Part shown: positions 11,801-24,737 of the stretch, one piece after another | Layout of the letters: each line of letters opens with the position of its first letter | How positions within the stretch are numbered: position 1 is the first letter of the stretch | Source of the DNA: Gymnorhina tibicen | Lineage: Eukaryota; Chordata; Aves; Passeriformes; Artamidae | Reading direction: 5' to 3' | DNA length: 64,000 nt | NCBI GenBank assembly: GCA_013399875.1 | Contig: VXAZ01006779.1 | Span: 899,648-963,647, forward strand | Notes under the pieces: generated by a model | The model's database searches: none | What the model saw: the letters and a program-made list of their open reading frames with translations, nothing else | What the model was told of the DNA's origin: nothing | Made by a program: the position numbers and the translations under genes

Positions 11801-14800
11801 TTTAGAGTTGGTCATTGTATTAGTCTTTCCAGCAACAAGATAGGGCATAATCTGAACAAGAGAACTTTTAAAACAGCAGAACTTTGATCAGTGTTGCCTA
11901 ATGTAAATGATAGATCTCTGTCACCGAACATGGGGAAAAACTGTAATCCTAATCCCTTCTTAATCTTCATCATAGTGAGAGGGGACAGTGAGAGAATGTG
12001 AAGATCAGGAAATATCAGCTTTGTTCTATGCACGAGTGTGGAAAGAAGATAAACCAAACACACAGGGCCTCCAGCAAAGAAGCCTTTTTACTGACCCTAC
12101 ACTTTGTCTTTCACAAAACTTCTCTCAGGGAAAAGATCCCTTTTACAAAACTTTAAATCATCCAAGTGTTTTAAGACATTTTAGAATCATCCAAAATCCA
12201 TCCACTTAGGTTGTTTGCTAGATTCTGGGTTAAACAAGAGCAATCCAGATTCTTGAAGACGTTGTTCACTCAGTTGTTTTTTTATATCTTCTACACTTGT
12301 AGTAATGTGTGTTTTCATGTTGCAGTTTTCAGATTTACAGAAATGCTGGACACTCATAATTCTATAGACACCTATTAAAATGCACTCTACTTGTACAGTA
12401 CAAGCCTACAACAAACTATTAATTTGCCTGCAGAGAAGCAATTTTACATTGCAAGATGTTCAAAACACTGATTTAACCTTGTGGGATTATGCAAATATTT
12501 AAGTATGTATTGAAGTCTTTTTTTAAATGAAAGTGGGTAAATGAAAAGGACCAACACTTTCAATTAAGAATTATAAATAATAAAGAGTGAAAGCCACTAA
12601 TAAAAAGTGCTATATGCTTTAAAAACAGGTTTGCACTTTCTTGTCTATTATAACATACTCTGGTGCTGTAAGTGCTGATGTACTTCAGTGTTCAGCCATT
12701 TTAAAACCATTTATAAAATTTGCTTTTATTTTCCCTTAAAAATTTCTTGCAGCCAGAAACTGTCTGTCACTACATAGATGCTTTTTTGGTCTGTTGTTAT
12801 GAGGAAAAACATTGAGGGATTTCTATAACAAAATTGATAAAAATGAAGCCTTCCTGGACTACCTTTATTTTTGGTGGAAAATACATTTGATGAGAAAAAA
12901 ATTGCACAGGCTTAACTGTTCCTTTTAGCACAGTAAGTGTGTTGATGGATGCAAAAGGCCATTCTCTGCTTCTGGGATGCTAAATGGTAAGAACAGCTAC
13001 ATCTGGACAAGTTGCAAATCTTAAATCATCTGTTTTGGTTGCTCATTTATTTTTGTGCTACAATCCAATATAAGTCTGATTACTACTACTCTTCTGTTAA
13101 TTACATATATTAAAAATGAAATAGCTTTTCTTATATTCTGCTAAATAAATCATCCAAATGCCATTTAGCACCACTGTGTGGTTAGTACTGTAATAATTTT
13201 CTCTCAAAATAAAAAATAAAGGAAAACAGTATCCCTAAAAGAAGGGGGGAAAACCTGGCTTCAGGATAGTGCTGTATACAGTTCTCTGTAAGAGTAAAAA
13301 TATTACTATGTTAGGAATAGAATTATAATTCCCTCCCTTGTCTGGTGGTGTTTAACACAGTGTTTAGTGCATTTGATATTAATATAGTATCTTCTATCCT
13401 ACCTGAATCTTCAGGAAACCACAGTGGGCGTAAGCAAAAAGAAAAACGGTGACAGAAGGGGCCGTCTCCTTCACACCAGAGCATAGTGGCCTCAGATGTG
13501 TCAGTCCCAGGCAAGCAACTGATTTTGAAATCTTTAATGACCAGGAACAACAGTAAAGGAAGATAGAAGGTTCCAACAGTTACTGAAAAGTTGGCACTAA
13601 ATTTATTAAACTAAGGATGAGTTTATACAATATGCTCATTTTGTGCAGAAGCCTTTTAATTGGCTCAGCATGTGCTAATCCAGAAACTGAGTAGGGTTCG
13701 AGCACTGAACTTGTTCTGCTTGAAGACATCATTTTACTAATTTGTTCAGTGTTTCATTGAAACCTTAGAAAACAACTGATTCTAGACTTCACCTGGTATG
13801 ATCCTACACTGCTCCACTGTACTGGGTGAACTTCTCCGCATGGTTCAGTGAAAGCTCAGGGGACAACCACATCTTGTTTTTTGTACCCTGTGCACCACTA
13901 CTAAAACTAACTGATCAGATGACAAAGCTGTCGCCGTGACATCCCAGCATGTCCACAATGAGAAACAGTAACTTTAGTGATGATAAAATAACAGAAACTG
14001 GGGGGACAATGAACAGAACCAGTAGCTTCAGGGAAGTACTAGGATTGTGTGCTTCCTTTTAACCTCAGGAGCCACTTTTTAGATGCCTTTAAGTGCAGTC
14101 ACCAAGTAGTGCTTTGATTGCCGGCTAAGCTCGGTTGTCTTGCCCGTGGGACAGCCCATGTATGTAGCTCTGGGAGGTTGCTATAATGTAAGAGCAGTCC
14201 GAGAACACCTGTACCACACAAGAGTGAGAGTAAGGCAGACTCTCGACATCCTTCAGTGAGAATTGCGTTAAAGCTACTACTTGCTTTACTACCAAAACTG
14301 TACAGACTGCTCGTCACACCCCACCCCTTCTTTCTCTAAAGGTAGGGAATTTCCTCTGCAACTGCGAGCACAGGCACTGTCTGCCTGTAATCACAACTCA
14401 TGAGTTTGTGGGGGTGGGTGTAGAGGTTGTGAATTTTGAGGAGGAAGAGCACGCATATTAAGTCCTTCAGTACAGGCAGAAAGTTTCGAGCTATGTGCAG
14501 ATACAATCACAAAGAGCAACAGGAAAAGTAAGGAAGAGGAGACATTCAGTCTTTGTAGTTTGTGGACAGAGCTGCTTGGTATGGGTTTTCCTGGAACAGG
14601 GAAAAGCACCTTCAGAAATGGGTGAGATGCTTGAAAGCAGCAAACAAGGGAACCCCTGTCACTGGTTATCATCTCTTTTCCAGATACAGAACATACATAT
14701 ATTTTTCCCACTTCCGACCAAATCTTGAAATACTCACTACAAATTTCATTTTTTACTTTGCATTCTCAACTATAATTAATGAATGCTCATGGTTGATCTA

Positions 14801-17800
14801 GAGCTTACTTTACTGAACCTGCTCTGTAGTACCAGTTATTTCCTTATGCTATTTAGACTCCAGTGCAGAAGTGCAGTTACTGAAACATAACTGCACGTAC
14901 AGAAACTGTGTCAATGCACAGAAAATTATCTTATGCCAGAATTTCACAAAATGCATAGATGCTCAACCCATTTGAAGGGGAAAGTGTTGCCAGCTTTTGA
15001 GACCAGCACATGTGACCCAGAGTTATTCTGCAATTGCACAATGCTAGTATGAAGTCAAATCTAAGTTAATATGCACTTCCTCTCAACCCAGTCCTACTAT
15101 TCATAACTATATGTCCTGGGACTTAAAATCTCATCCCAAAATATGGCTTTTCCATCACTGTAGGTGAAAGCCTCTATCAGAAGCAATACTCTCGTATTTA
15201 TTATGTGTGGATAAAAAGGAGAAATTTCTGGAATTTTCACTCTTGCCTCTTTGTGAAGCAGAACAAACTGACAGGGTAGTTCTTTTTCCACCCTTGTTGT
15301 GATTATCATCAGAATTTGTTATATCTTTCAGACCTTTTTTTTTCTTTCAGTTCTTTAGATCTCTCTCTCTTTCCCTCTGTCTAATATACAATTTTAGGTA
15401 TAGATGCATCTATATAGCAGCATTTCTTAACTTCTACCTTGAATGTGGAAAACAGTAATATTTCAAAATAAGTTTATTTCTAATACAGAGCTGGTTTCGT
15501 GCTCTCCTAGTCATACTAAGTAAGTCCATTCATGGTACTTACAGAGTTGCATGGTAAAGTGATTTGTCAGTATGTATTTGATTTGGGGATGTGTAAATTG
15601 CTTTGCTGGGCACAGGTGTGTCTATGCTGATAGCACTTTACTAGGCAACTATATAGAACAGCTTGTAACCTCAACATAGGAAAAAGCAGATGAGGACAAG
15701 TTGAGGGGGCAAATACATCTGTTCTGTCACTGGTACTTAAAATATCAATTAGAAATACTCCAGTTATTGAAGAGTTCACAGTTAATATGACATTGCCTTA
15801 ATATTGCCAGAAATGCTGTTTACTGCAGAAAAAAAACAAACTTAGCAACATAAAAGCCTTATACAAACTTACCTTCCGCATGTAATTACATTTGTAGAAG
15901 GAATAAACATTTCTCTTTGTTATTAAGAAGAATCTATGAAGTCATTCCATTAAAATCTGACTAATTGAAAGACATTTCAAGAATATTATAGGGTTGATTT
16001 GGGGTATTTTGTACGATTCAAACATTCTACTGTGTTTGTATCCTTAGCAGCATCCCAGATTAGAAATGAAAATGGGACTGAGCACTCTCAGACATTTATT
16101 ATATAACAGCAAAACACAGTGGTGGGGGTTTTTTTGTTTGTTGGGTTTTTTTGGTTTTAATACAGCTAAAATATTGTGTGGACTACTCATTTCCTTGCCA
16201 GATTTTAGTGATATCTACTAAAAAAAAAGATATATAATAAAATGTTTTTTAACATGTTTTAAACTACGGTTGTGCCTGAGAGCTATGAAGACATTCAATT
16301 CTACTGTTTTCAGGCAGACTGGAAAATTCACATGACAAAATTTGAAACTGTCAATGCTATCTATATGGCTCACCTGTTCAAATCTGGAAAAAACCAGAAC
16401 TGATCGGGAGATTGTGGCATGGGCTCCCCATGCACACAAGACATTAAAACCATACTCTTTTTACATGATTTTTTTTTCTGTTTGAAATTAAGTCCTAGGT
16501 TTACCACTTGCAACATTTCCCATCTCTCCATACATTTCAGTTGGGGTTTAGCCTCACTGAATTAGCTAATTCTGCTATTTTGTGGGAGTCTGTCACTGAC
16601 TTCTTTCTCTCATGATGGCTCATCATTTTCAGCCTGTCTCTTCTTATTTTGACTGCCATCTGTGCTTTGCACTGGCCTCATATTGTTTAACCTCTAACTA
16701 TATTTATCATAAGACCCATAGAAGGACAGAAAAAGAAGATGAGTGGCTCTGAGATTACAGTGGAAAAACGTTATCCCTTCTTGGGATCACACTGTCTTTT
16801 CAAAAATATGCTTTAGTATTTCCCCATAATGCTGGGGGGTAGAGAAGTAATGCAGCCACTTTATCGGCTTCCTGGGTACCTGTGCAGTGAAATATGCCAG
16901 TCTGAACATGCCAATAGACAGAATTGTTTGAAATCTTATTGCTTTCTGTTCCCTTTGCATCATGAAATGTGGCAACTGTGCACTGGCCATGCACCATGAT
17001 CTTGTATAACTGCCTTGAAGAGTAATTTGGTGAAAGACAGCCTGAAGGGACTGCATGAATTATGGCTCTTTCCATTAATACATCTCTCTGCAAATATACT
17101 GATGCATTACAGGAGCCAATCTGAACAGTTTTAATGCAATTTTGTTGATATGAAAGATACATACATGGTATTACCCAGAATTACTACCTATGTGGGAGTT
17201 TAGATTTCTTGCTTTCTCTGTCTTAATAATTTATCTCTAGCTTAACCCCTGACTTTTTCTTCTCCAGACTTAGTCCTTAAACTTCAGATTTCCCCCCTTA
17301 TTATATTTTTTGAAAGCACATTAACAATTTATATAAATATCTGGAGAAGAGTTGGGGGGCTATTTTTGGGGGGTAAAATTGTTTTTGCAATGCATAACAG
17401 TGTGCACAAGTAGTATAGAAAATGAAAACACAGTGTGGCAGCAATTTGGATAATGGAGCAACTTATCTATTTTTAGTGAAGGCAACATCTTAGAGTTTCA
17501 TCACTGGGGCATGAGATCTACCAGACTTAATTTTCTCTGTTTCTTCTCAGGCTTAGTTTCTTCTTTCTGTCAGTCCAGACACAGAGGTGCAGCACAAACT
17601 ATCTTTTCTGGTAATTTTGTCTGTAGGAGGACAGTTGTGTGTGGTAGTGGATTACTTTCAAGCCTGATTATTTCTATAGCATTTAGATTTCTATGGCTAA
17701 TTTTAAGTCCCCAGCTCAAAAAAAGATTGAGCATCTAGTCTACTAAAATTACAAAGTCTTTCATAAGAATTTATAATCATTATGGTAGCTTTTCAGCTGA

Positions 17801-19023
17801 TGCAAGTCAAGATAACTCAATTGATTTTAATGGAGCTATTTCAATTTACACCAGTCAGTTATCTGGTCAATTATGTCCTGTGGTGATAAGGACAGAAAAC
17901 GGAAGAATTTAAATCTATCCTGGCTGTGACAACTGACTGAAAACACTAGGGAAAAAATAATAGACATTGAAATATTCTTGTTCATACACATGTAAACCTG
18001 GTCTTTTTCCCAGATAGCATATTCTTTCCCGTTAGAAAATTTCCAGTTTAACAATTATAGGCAGAAACCACTAGGTGCCAGTGTTACCCAGACATCAGGA
18101 AAAGGGTTTGTTAGAAACATTGAAAACAACATGAAAGCCAATACAGATAAACCCTTTAAATGAAAATAAAGGTTCTGCATATTTTCAAATAAATAAGACC
18201 GGATTAAGGGTTTTGAGATGATTATTTTTCTAGAAGTAAAGGCACTGAATTGATATGCATTGACAGAAACCCACATCAAAACAACCTGATTGCAGGGTAC
18301 ATCAACACCCCAGATAAGTACACAAAAGCTGCTGTGTCATCTTCAGGACCCTATGAATTACACCTAGGATCATAAGACAGAGCCAAAGTCTGCATTTTGC
18401 AAAGTGAACACAGCTCAAACACATGGCACGAATAGCAGTTCACTGCTAAGATCAACATTTTACAGGAAAATTTGGTTCAGATCAAGTTAGAATTCACATT
18501 CCAAGTCATACCTGAAGTTTAGTTTGACTCATTGATATATATCAGAGTTTTCATTTGGGCTCGTCTTCATCACTGTCATGGTCTTCTGAAAGCTTTTCCT
18601 GCTAAAAAAAAAAAGGAAATCTTCTATTTAAGGAGTTGGATCAGCTAGAGACAGCTGATTGCCTGTGCATGGGAGTTGCGAATGCAAATCTCTGACTAAC
18701 CTGCGCTCAGCTCATTTGCAAGAGATGAATCTCACTCATTTAACTTCAGACATCTACAGTGTAACTGTTTACATCCATGCCAGTCATCCTGATTTTTTTG
18801 ATGTAGAGAAGCAGTAATTTCCTGACTGTGATTCATCTGGCCTATTTCAAAAACCACCTTAGCATGAGATGAACTGCAAAACAAACTTAAATGATTGATT
18901 AGCTCAGGAGATGAGTTTTACACTAAAGGCACCTTAAGTTTTGTCAGATTAATCCAATCAAAGTGATTTTGCAATGTCTAATTTTTAGTCAAATCTGATG
19001 TTTTGCTTTTGTTCTTCCTGCAG
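8868..19023 (+). other. CDH12: CDH12 intron, about 10.2 kb
   Basis: This runs from donor GTATGTGG to acceptor CTTCCTGCAG. The only recognisable element is the CR1 internal fragment at about 10470-11770. The remainder is AT-rich single-copy-looking sequence with short A/T and G/T runs (for example 16127-16160). I see no further exon or RNA gene. Confidence 0.85.
10470..11770 (+). mobile_element. CR1 LINE internal fragment (5' region, endonuclease, linker)
   Basis: Read across several frames, 10880-11430 translates to pieces of the CR1 ORF2 apurinic-like endonuclease: INAPSMGNKQEELE, YDVAAITEM, MDGYRLFRRDR, KVECLWVRIRG and TNKADILVG. Upstream, 10480-10880 resembles CR1 5' sequence. Downstream, to about 11770, resembles the endonuclease-RT linker. 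Stops and frameshifts break the frame, and the RT domain and 3' end are absent, so the copy is dead and 3'-truncated. It is sense to CDH12. Both limits are approximate. Confidence 0.85.
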
Positions 19024-19277
19024 CCATTAGACTTCGAAACAAAAAAGGCATACACCTTTAAGGTGGAGGCCTCCAATCTCCATCTTGACCATCGATTTCA
19101 CTCAGTGGGTCCATTCAAAGATACTGCCACTGTGAAGATAAATGTGTTGGACATGGATGAACCTCCAGTGTTCAGCAAGCCCATGTACACGATGGAAGTC
19201 TATGAGGACACACCCGTGGGGACCATTATAGGTGCAGTGACAGCACAAGACCTTGATGCTGGCAGCAGCTCGGTTAG
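19024..19277 (+). CDS. CDH12: CDH12 coding exon, end of EC3 and start of EC4 (254 nt)
   Basis: The acceptor is CTTCCTGCAG and the donor CGGTTAG|GTAAGA. It starts in frame with [18 protein letters not shown] and ends with two bases of an arginine codon after AGSSSV. It contains the rest of EC3, the EC3-EC4 linker [12 protein letters not shown] (calcium-binding, type II form) and the opening of EC4 with [19 protein letters not shown]. In classical cadherins the acidic residues of the linker and of DLD hold the calcium ions that stiffen the ectodomain. The length of 254 nt is the family's usual size for this exon. No stops or frameshifts. Confidence 0.96.
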
Positions 19278-19560
19278 GTAAGAGAGCTTTTCCTCCTTCT
19301 GTAACTCTCTGACAACCCAAAGTGCTGCTGACAGTTGGATGCACTGGCAAAGAACTTGGTATGAAGATATAAAATATACCAAGTCTGTCACTGTAACAGA
19401 TAACTGATGCTATGAAAAATATTAGAAAGAGATGCTCGTTTGGGTGAGTTATCTGGAAAAATACATTAAATGCTCCAGCTCCTTATCATACTGATCACAT
19501 AAGTTACCACACACTGACATGACTTCAGAGATGGTGTGTTAAGATTACAGAATAGCATGG

Positions 19561-20394
19561 TGTCTGGGTGTCACAACCCACTGGGAGAAGAAGTGACGTT
19601 CACTATAAATTGTCCTCCAGGCTGAACAAAGACGTGTCAGGGAACTCTCAGGCTTTTATTGTACAGTCCCCATAACTCTGACTCACAAGGTCTTGGCTAA
19701 CTAGCCCTGAAATTCTTACAAAGTACTTCCACAAGAGTGGTAGCCCTTAATTTTGTAAGGCAGACTTCAGTCAGTTCCCAACTCCCACAACAAGCTCCTC
19801 AAAAGGTGCCAGCTCATAAGCCACAACTCACCTCCACAAACTCCCCATTCTTTTAAAATGTTCAATATGGAGTAGGGGCCATGTTTTGCTCAGGCAAAGC
19901 AAGGAAATAAAACAGAAGACAGAAAAGGGAGAGAGAACAAAGAATATCACCAGTCCTTAGATTCATCACTGGGCCTGCTACTGGGGATGGTCCAGAGCTG
20001 GGGCAAAAAATGAGAGCAAAAGACAGGAAAAGAGAAAGTGATGGGGCCCAATCCATGCCTTTTATAGTTAACCTGGTACACACTTCCTATGTAAAGTAGA
20101 TTTTTCACACTGTTTTGTTAGCATATGCACAGCCAGCCTTTCTCCAGGAAATTAGTTGGCAGAAGGAAGCTGAGAATGAGTCTCAAGGTGGAGCAGGAAA
20201 TTGGCTCAAAACAGCCCAGCCCCACCTCTGCAGGATCCTCTCTTCTGATCACAGCTTTCCTGCAGCAATGCTCAGAATGTTTGAGACAAAATGTGCTTGG
20301 GTCTGATCCTCTACACTGGGTCTTCCACAAAAATATCTCTGAAGTACAGTAGCGAGAAAGGAGGTTGTACATGCTGTGTCTGAGTTAGACCTCA
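19561..20394 (-). mobile_element. Probable solo LTR of an endogenous retrovirus, antisense to CDH12
   Basis: On the - strand there is a TATA box (TATAAAA, 20060-20066) and about 400 bp downstream an AATAAA (19655-19660), followed by ~95 bp that ends GTGACACCCAGACA at 19561. This order (U3 promoter, R, poly(A) signal, U5) is that of an LTR. With the upper end set at 20394 the element has TG...CA ends and a 4-bp ATGG on each side (19557-19560 and 20395-20398). The lower end is good; the upper end and the duplication are tentative because 4 bp can match by chance. The family is not identified. Confidence 0.6.
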
Positions 20395-21554
20395 ATGGGT
20401 GATGGCAAGCACTGCCCCTTTCACAAGAACCACTTACTCCCACATCTGGCAAAGAACAAATGCTCTGATAAAAAAATCATCGTGTGTCTTGGCTGAGGCT
20501 GTGGGGAAGTGATTGCTGACCACCGTGGCTGTGTTCAGCACAAGGAAACTCCTGCCAGACAAGCCTCTCATTTATTGCTATAGCTTATTTTCATGAAATA
20601 AAAAGGAGGGGGGATCTGGTATACAAATGTAATACATTGATTTTGATGACCTATTTACAGCCAGATTAGAAAGATTAAAGTGAACCAGAGTCATGTACCA
20701 ATAAAGAAGCTCCTTAAAGCTTAGACACGATCTAACATATAGGCAGCTGTTAACACATACTTCTAGTACTAATTTGTGCTGGGCCTATCTGACTTCAGGA
20801 AACATTTTTATCCCCATATTTTCATAAGAAATACTGCAGACATAATGCATGTCATCAATCTTTAAATATTAATGTTTATCAAATGGGACTACGACAGGAC
20901 AGGAAAATGCCACTGTTGTCTACTAAGTGCATGCACATTCATGCGTATTTGATTACAAACTGAATTTGGACTTTTCAAATCCATGTTTATTAATTATGTG
21001 TATTTTGGCTAAGTACTTATATTCTCAAGATATACAATAAACATGCTAGTTGTAATCATATGCAAAAATTTAACATACAACAATGACTCTTTAGCTCCCG
21101 CTTTGTCAATTCACTGTCAATTTTTGCTTAAAACTATTACTACTGCTATTTGTTTCACTTTTTTTAATAGAATCTTCATTTTTTTAAAATACAGAAATTT
21201 ATTTGTTTGTGAGTCTGTGACACATTCCTTCCCTGACAAGGGATCAAAACCTTCACTAACAAAGACTGAAGTGGGAACCTTTTTCCCTGGTGGTAGCCTA
21301 TGAGAACAGCCCCAGTGAAGTGAACACTCTGTTGAAAACCATACTGTCTTGCAACCAGATAAAAAGCCTTTAATCACGTTGTTAAGCAGTTTTTCATGTG
21401 ACAGTGGAATCATTTGGATGTATAAACACTCCTCAGTGAGAGTTTTTTATTTCACAAACCCTCCTAGGAGACTCAAGTGCTTTTTACTGATTCTGCATTT
21501 GCAACTGCACAAGAAAAATAGTTGTCTCATGATGGTTTATCCATATACTGTGTT

Positions 21555-22400
21555 CACTGGAATACTGAATCCTGAGCCATTTTATAATGTCCATGTCTAC
21601 ATTTTTTAACTCTGAAATCACTACTTGAGTGTCCAAATGCCCATCTGCAGTTAATACCCCTACATTTTAATCTTGCTGCTCTACTTGCAGACCCCTTATA
21701 CCAATAAACTGTGGAAGTGCTCCCAGGGTCACATTCATGAGCTGATTCAGCTGGTTCACACAGCATGGCCACAGAAAAACATGAACTATGTCCCAGAATG
21801 TTCTGGTGTTCTTCAGTGGCATGACTTTTGGGCACGTGTGCATCTACGTGACTTATGTTCAGAGTCATGTTTTCTACCTGTGCAGCGACGTCCTGCCCCA
21901 GTGCAGCAGCCAAGATGGTTTTACCCCTGTGTTGCCAATTGGTTTTCTTCCATTGCTGCAGCCACCACCACAAGGCATTAGCCACCATCCAAGAATTGGT
22001 GCAGAGACAGAGTACAGGCCACTTTTCTCATTCAGAAATCTCTAGGGCTAGTTGGACGGCTTTCATTTGTGCAAATTGGCTTGACTCTCCTTCTCCTTCA
22101 GCAGTTGTTGTGTAGGACTCCACACAGCAGCTTTCCACCTCCTATGGTTTCCTACCACACAGACATCAGTAAATAGAGCATGACCTCTTTTGTTTTCTGA
22201 CAACATGTTATATGATGGTGCTTCTTGGGCACTTTGAGCCACCTTCCTCTGTACGGCCATTGTGCAAGGGGCATCCTCCGGATCATTAGGGACATTATCA
22301 CCTTTTAGTTTACTGTAGACTACTTCCAGGAGTAATTCTCTCAAGTACTGGATACCTTCATCTGCAGTGATCCACTTTCCTGGGGAATGCACAAGATCTT
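21555..22400 (-). pseudogene. Degraded retroviral pol: RNase H and N-terminal integrase-like region
   Basis: Two broken - strand frames (about 22063-22392 and 21554-21988) resemble the RNase H and following region of an avian ERVL-type pol. The first frame has the RNase H opening aspartate in ALFTD followed by a tryptophan-containing strand. The second has a DAHVPKS...EEHQN segment typical of the RNase H end of this group. The two frames are offset, showing a frameshift between them, and no complete enzyme is encoded. The catalytic core of integrase lies beyond the truncation point. Confidence 0.65.
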
Positions 22401-22720
22401 CCTTAAATGGATATCATGCCCTCATGCTTTAGAGAGGCCATCTCCAGAGACTGCAAATTGCTTCTTCTTTTCCAATTCCTCTTTCAATTTCCCCATCTCT
22501 AGCAAAGGATTTCAGCCGTTGCGACTTCATGACCTTCTAATTGCTGCCTGTCAGCCCTGTTATCCCAGCATCACCTGGCTGGCGGCTTTAATCTTTCCTC
22601 AAAGTTCTGATGAGGTCAAAGAATGGGTAACTTCAGGTTCCTGTTTGATTTGTCTCACTCCTTCAAATTTCTTTGTTGAAGGACCAGCTTCTTCATCTGA
22701 CCTCTCCTTTCCTGATTGTC

Positions 22721-22784
22721 CTCCTCCTTCTTCTTCTTCTTCCTCTTCTTCTTCTTTTTCTTCTTCTTCTTCTTCCTCCCTTTC
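22721..22784. repeat. (TTC)n / (GAA)n low-complexity tract
   Basis: Imperfect TTC repeats on the + strand. On the - strand they read as a run of Glu/Lys codons inside the gag-like part of the ERVL remnant, so this may have begun as a coding acidic tract and expanded later. Confidence 0.85.
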
Positions 22785-22932
22785 TTATCAATGATATGGG
22801 CCTCTAGCTCGCCTTACCCATTATTATGATCCAATTGTTATTAAGGTTCTTTGGAAATTCCTCTACCAAATTAAGGTGCAAATGAGACCATATGCCAGTG
22901 ACAATAATATGGGTTTTATTGATGGTAGATAT

Positions 22933-22966
<34 letters not shown>

Positions 22967-22967
22967 N
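22933..22967. repeat. (GA)n microsatellite with one unresolved base
   Basis: An uninterrupted GA run of about 28 bases (22939-22966) ends in the window's only N at 22967. The true repeat length, and possibly some flanking sequence, may be misassembled here. Confidence 0.9.
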
Positions 22968-24078
22968 CCACAGCTGGGCCAGTTTGTGTAATGGGAGGAT
23001 GGGTGTTTATTGCCTCTCACCAGAGGTTACACCATGCACCCAAAACCTCCTCCTCCCACCATGGTTGGGGGGAGTCTGTGTAAACCTGGCTTCTGTGAGA
23101 TGTGCTCTCCCCCCACCCCAAACTCAGCTGGGATCGCAGCTGGAGGCTTTGGCCTTTTGCGGATGCATGCCTTTCCCTCAGCCTGAAGTGACTGAACAGT
23201 AGGTTTCCTCTTGTCTAATCAGCAGTTTGACTTACAGTCCACAGTTCTTCAAGGAGGTTTCTGTGGCTGTAGCTTCTTTAAAACTTTATATCAACGTTTG
23301 AAGCATAAACTATTTTCAGTCTCTGACATCCATTTTTTTGTTTTCACTACTGGTGCAAGTACTGTAGTTGCTGTGGGTTGAGTCCCTGTCTCAACAGCCA
23401 TAGTGTCCTCAAATGCAGTTTGGGTTCCTGCCTCAACTATAGTCCTCTGAGAGTACTGAACAGTGGCTCAGCAGGCACAGGCCAGGCTCCAGCACAGGGA
23501 GGGAAGCTGCTGGTTTTCACTGGGGTGGGCAAGGCATCCTTCCATCAGTAGACAGGTCGGTTTGCCAGGGTTGGTCCCCTGTTGAGGTGTAAAGTGACAA
23601 GTAACTGGAGGTAATAACAGCCTAAGAACCTACCCAAATCCTTCCACACACCCTGCCACCCAGGAACTGGATGCCTCAGATCACATTTCAGTATCTCCAT
23701 ACTTAAAGTTTGTTTTCTCTTACACCAGGATGACATCAGATTCCACAAATCCCATAGTGTGCCACTAGTATTAGTTAATATTATTAACAGTATTAAGCAG
23801 CTTAAATAAGGATAAGCAATGACCATGGGAGCCTGCATTATAAACCCATTCACATCAATCTTGGGCAGGGAGAGGGAGGTGTATTCCCTCATCACCCACA
23901 GAAGATAGCTCCCCCTGCATAACAAGGCTGCCATGTCAGGGCAGAGCACAGAGCCATTGTTTGTGTTAACATGCTCCCAAACTCAGTGAAACAAAGAGAT
24001 AAGCAGTGCACCTGACAAACCTCGTGTCCCGCATAGGAGCTTGCTACTAGATAACTGCTATTACTATAGCATGCAATA

Positions 24079-24103
24079 TAGATAGATAGATAGATAGATA
24101 GAC
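24079..24103. repeat. (GATA)n microsatellite
   Basis: About six GATA/TAGA units within the internal part of the ERVL remnant. A short tetranucleotide repeat of probable slippage origin. Confidence 0.85.
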
Positions 24104-24150
24104 AGAGATTTAGAACTGCTTTTGTCTTGCCCCCTGGGCCCTAAAAAGGA

Positions 24151-24737
24151 TGGTGGTGGGTTGACCTTGGATAGGCATCATGTGCCCACCAAGCCACTCT
24201 ATCATTCCCTTTCCCAGCTGGATGGGGGAGAGAAAATAAGCTGGAAAACAACTCAATATGGCAGTTTACTAAAGCAAAAAAGAAACTCTGTGCATGTGTA
24301 AGTGAACAGGAAAAAAAGCTTTATTCTCTACTTCCTATCAACAAACGATGTTTAGCCACTTCCCAGGAAGCAGGGCTTCAACACACATAGTGGTTTCTCT
24401 GGAAGGCAAACACTGTAAATGTCAAATTCCCCCCCTTCCTCATCCTTTCCTTAGCTTTTATATCTGGGCTGACATCATACGTTATGGAATATCCCTTTGG
24501 TTAATTTAACTGGCATAGTTGTGTCCTCTCCCAGGATCTTGCCCACCCCCAACCCCTTGATGGGGGGAATGTTGGAAGCACAGAGCTGACGCTGTGCCAG
24601 AGCTGTTCAGCAGTAGCCAGAACACTGGCATGTTATGAACGCCTTTCTAGGTACCAATGCAGAACACAGCACTGTGAAGTCTGCTATCGGAAAATGAATT
24701 CCATCTCAGCCAGGCCCAATACGCTGATGTGTTAACA
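24151..24737 (-). mobile_element. LTR of the ERVL-like remnant
   Basis: The - strand begins TGTTAACACATCAG at 24737 and closely resembles an avian LTR whose U3 includes TATTGGGCCTGGCTGAGATG. A TATA box (ATATAAAA) lies at 24456-24463. The R/U5 side runs to about 24151, near GGTCAACCCACCACCA. In this orientation it is the 5' LTR of the remnant at lower coordinates. The lower boundary is estimated, and no primer binding site was confidently seen next to it. Confidence 0.75.

Larger units (their letters stand above)
21555..24737 (-). mobile_element. ERVL-like provirus remnant, internally deleted and 3'-truncated
   Basis: The element is antisense to CDH12. Reading down the - strand there is one LTR (about 24151-24737), a leader/gag-like stretch with an acidic glutamate-rich segment (22721-22784), then RNase H and the start of an integrase-like region (21555-22400). 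Protease and reverse transcriptase are missing between the gag-like part and RNase H. No 3' LTR follows, so the copy is an inactive fossil. Stops occur throughout. A purine microsatellite with one unresolved base (22967) interrupts it. The gag-like call is weaker than the LTR and RNase H calls. Confidence 0.7.

Noticed and set aside
22387..22794. 135-codon + strand frame with a serine-rich end
   Set aside because: The serine run is the (TTC)n tract read in one frame, opposite the ERVL remnant. It is not a gene.
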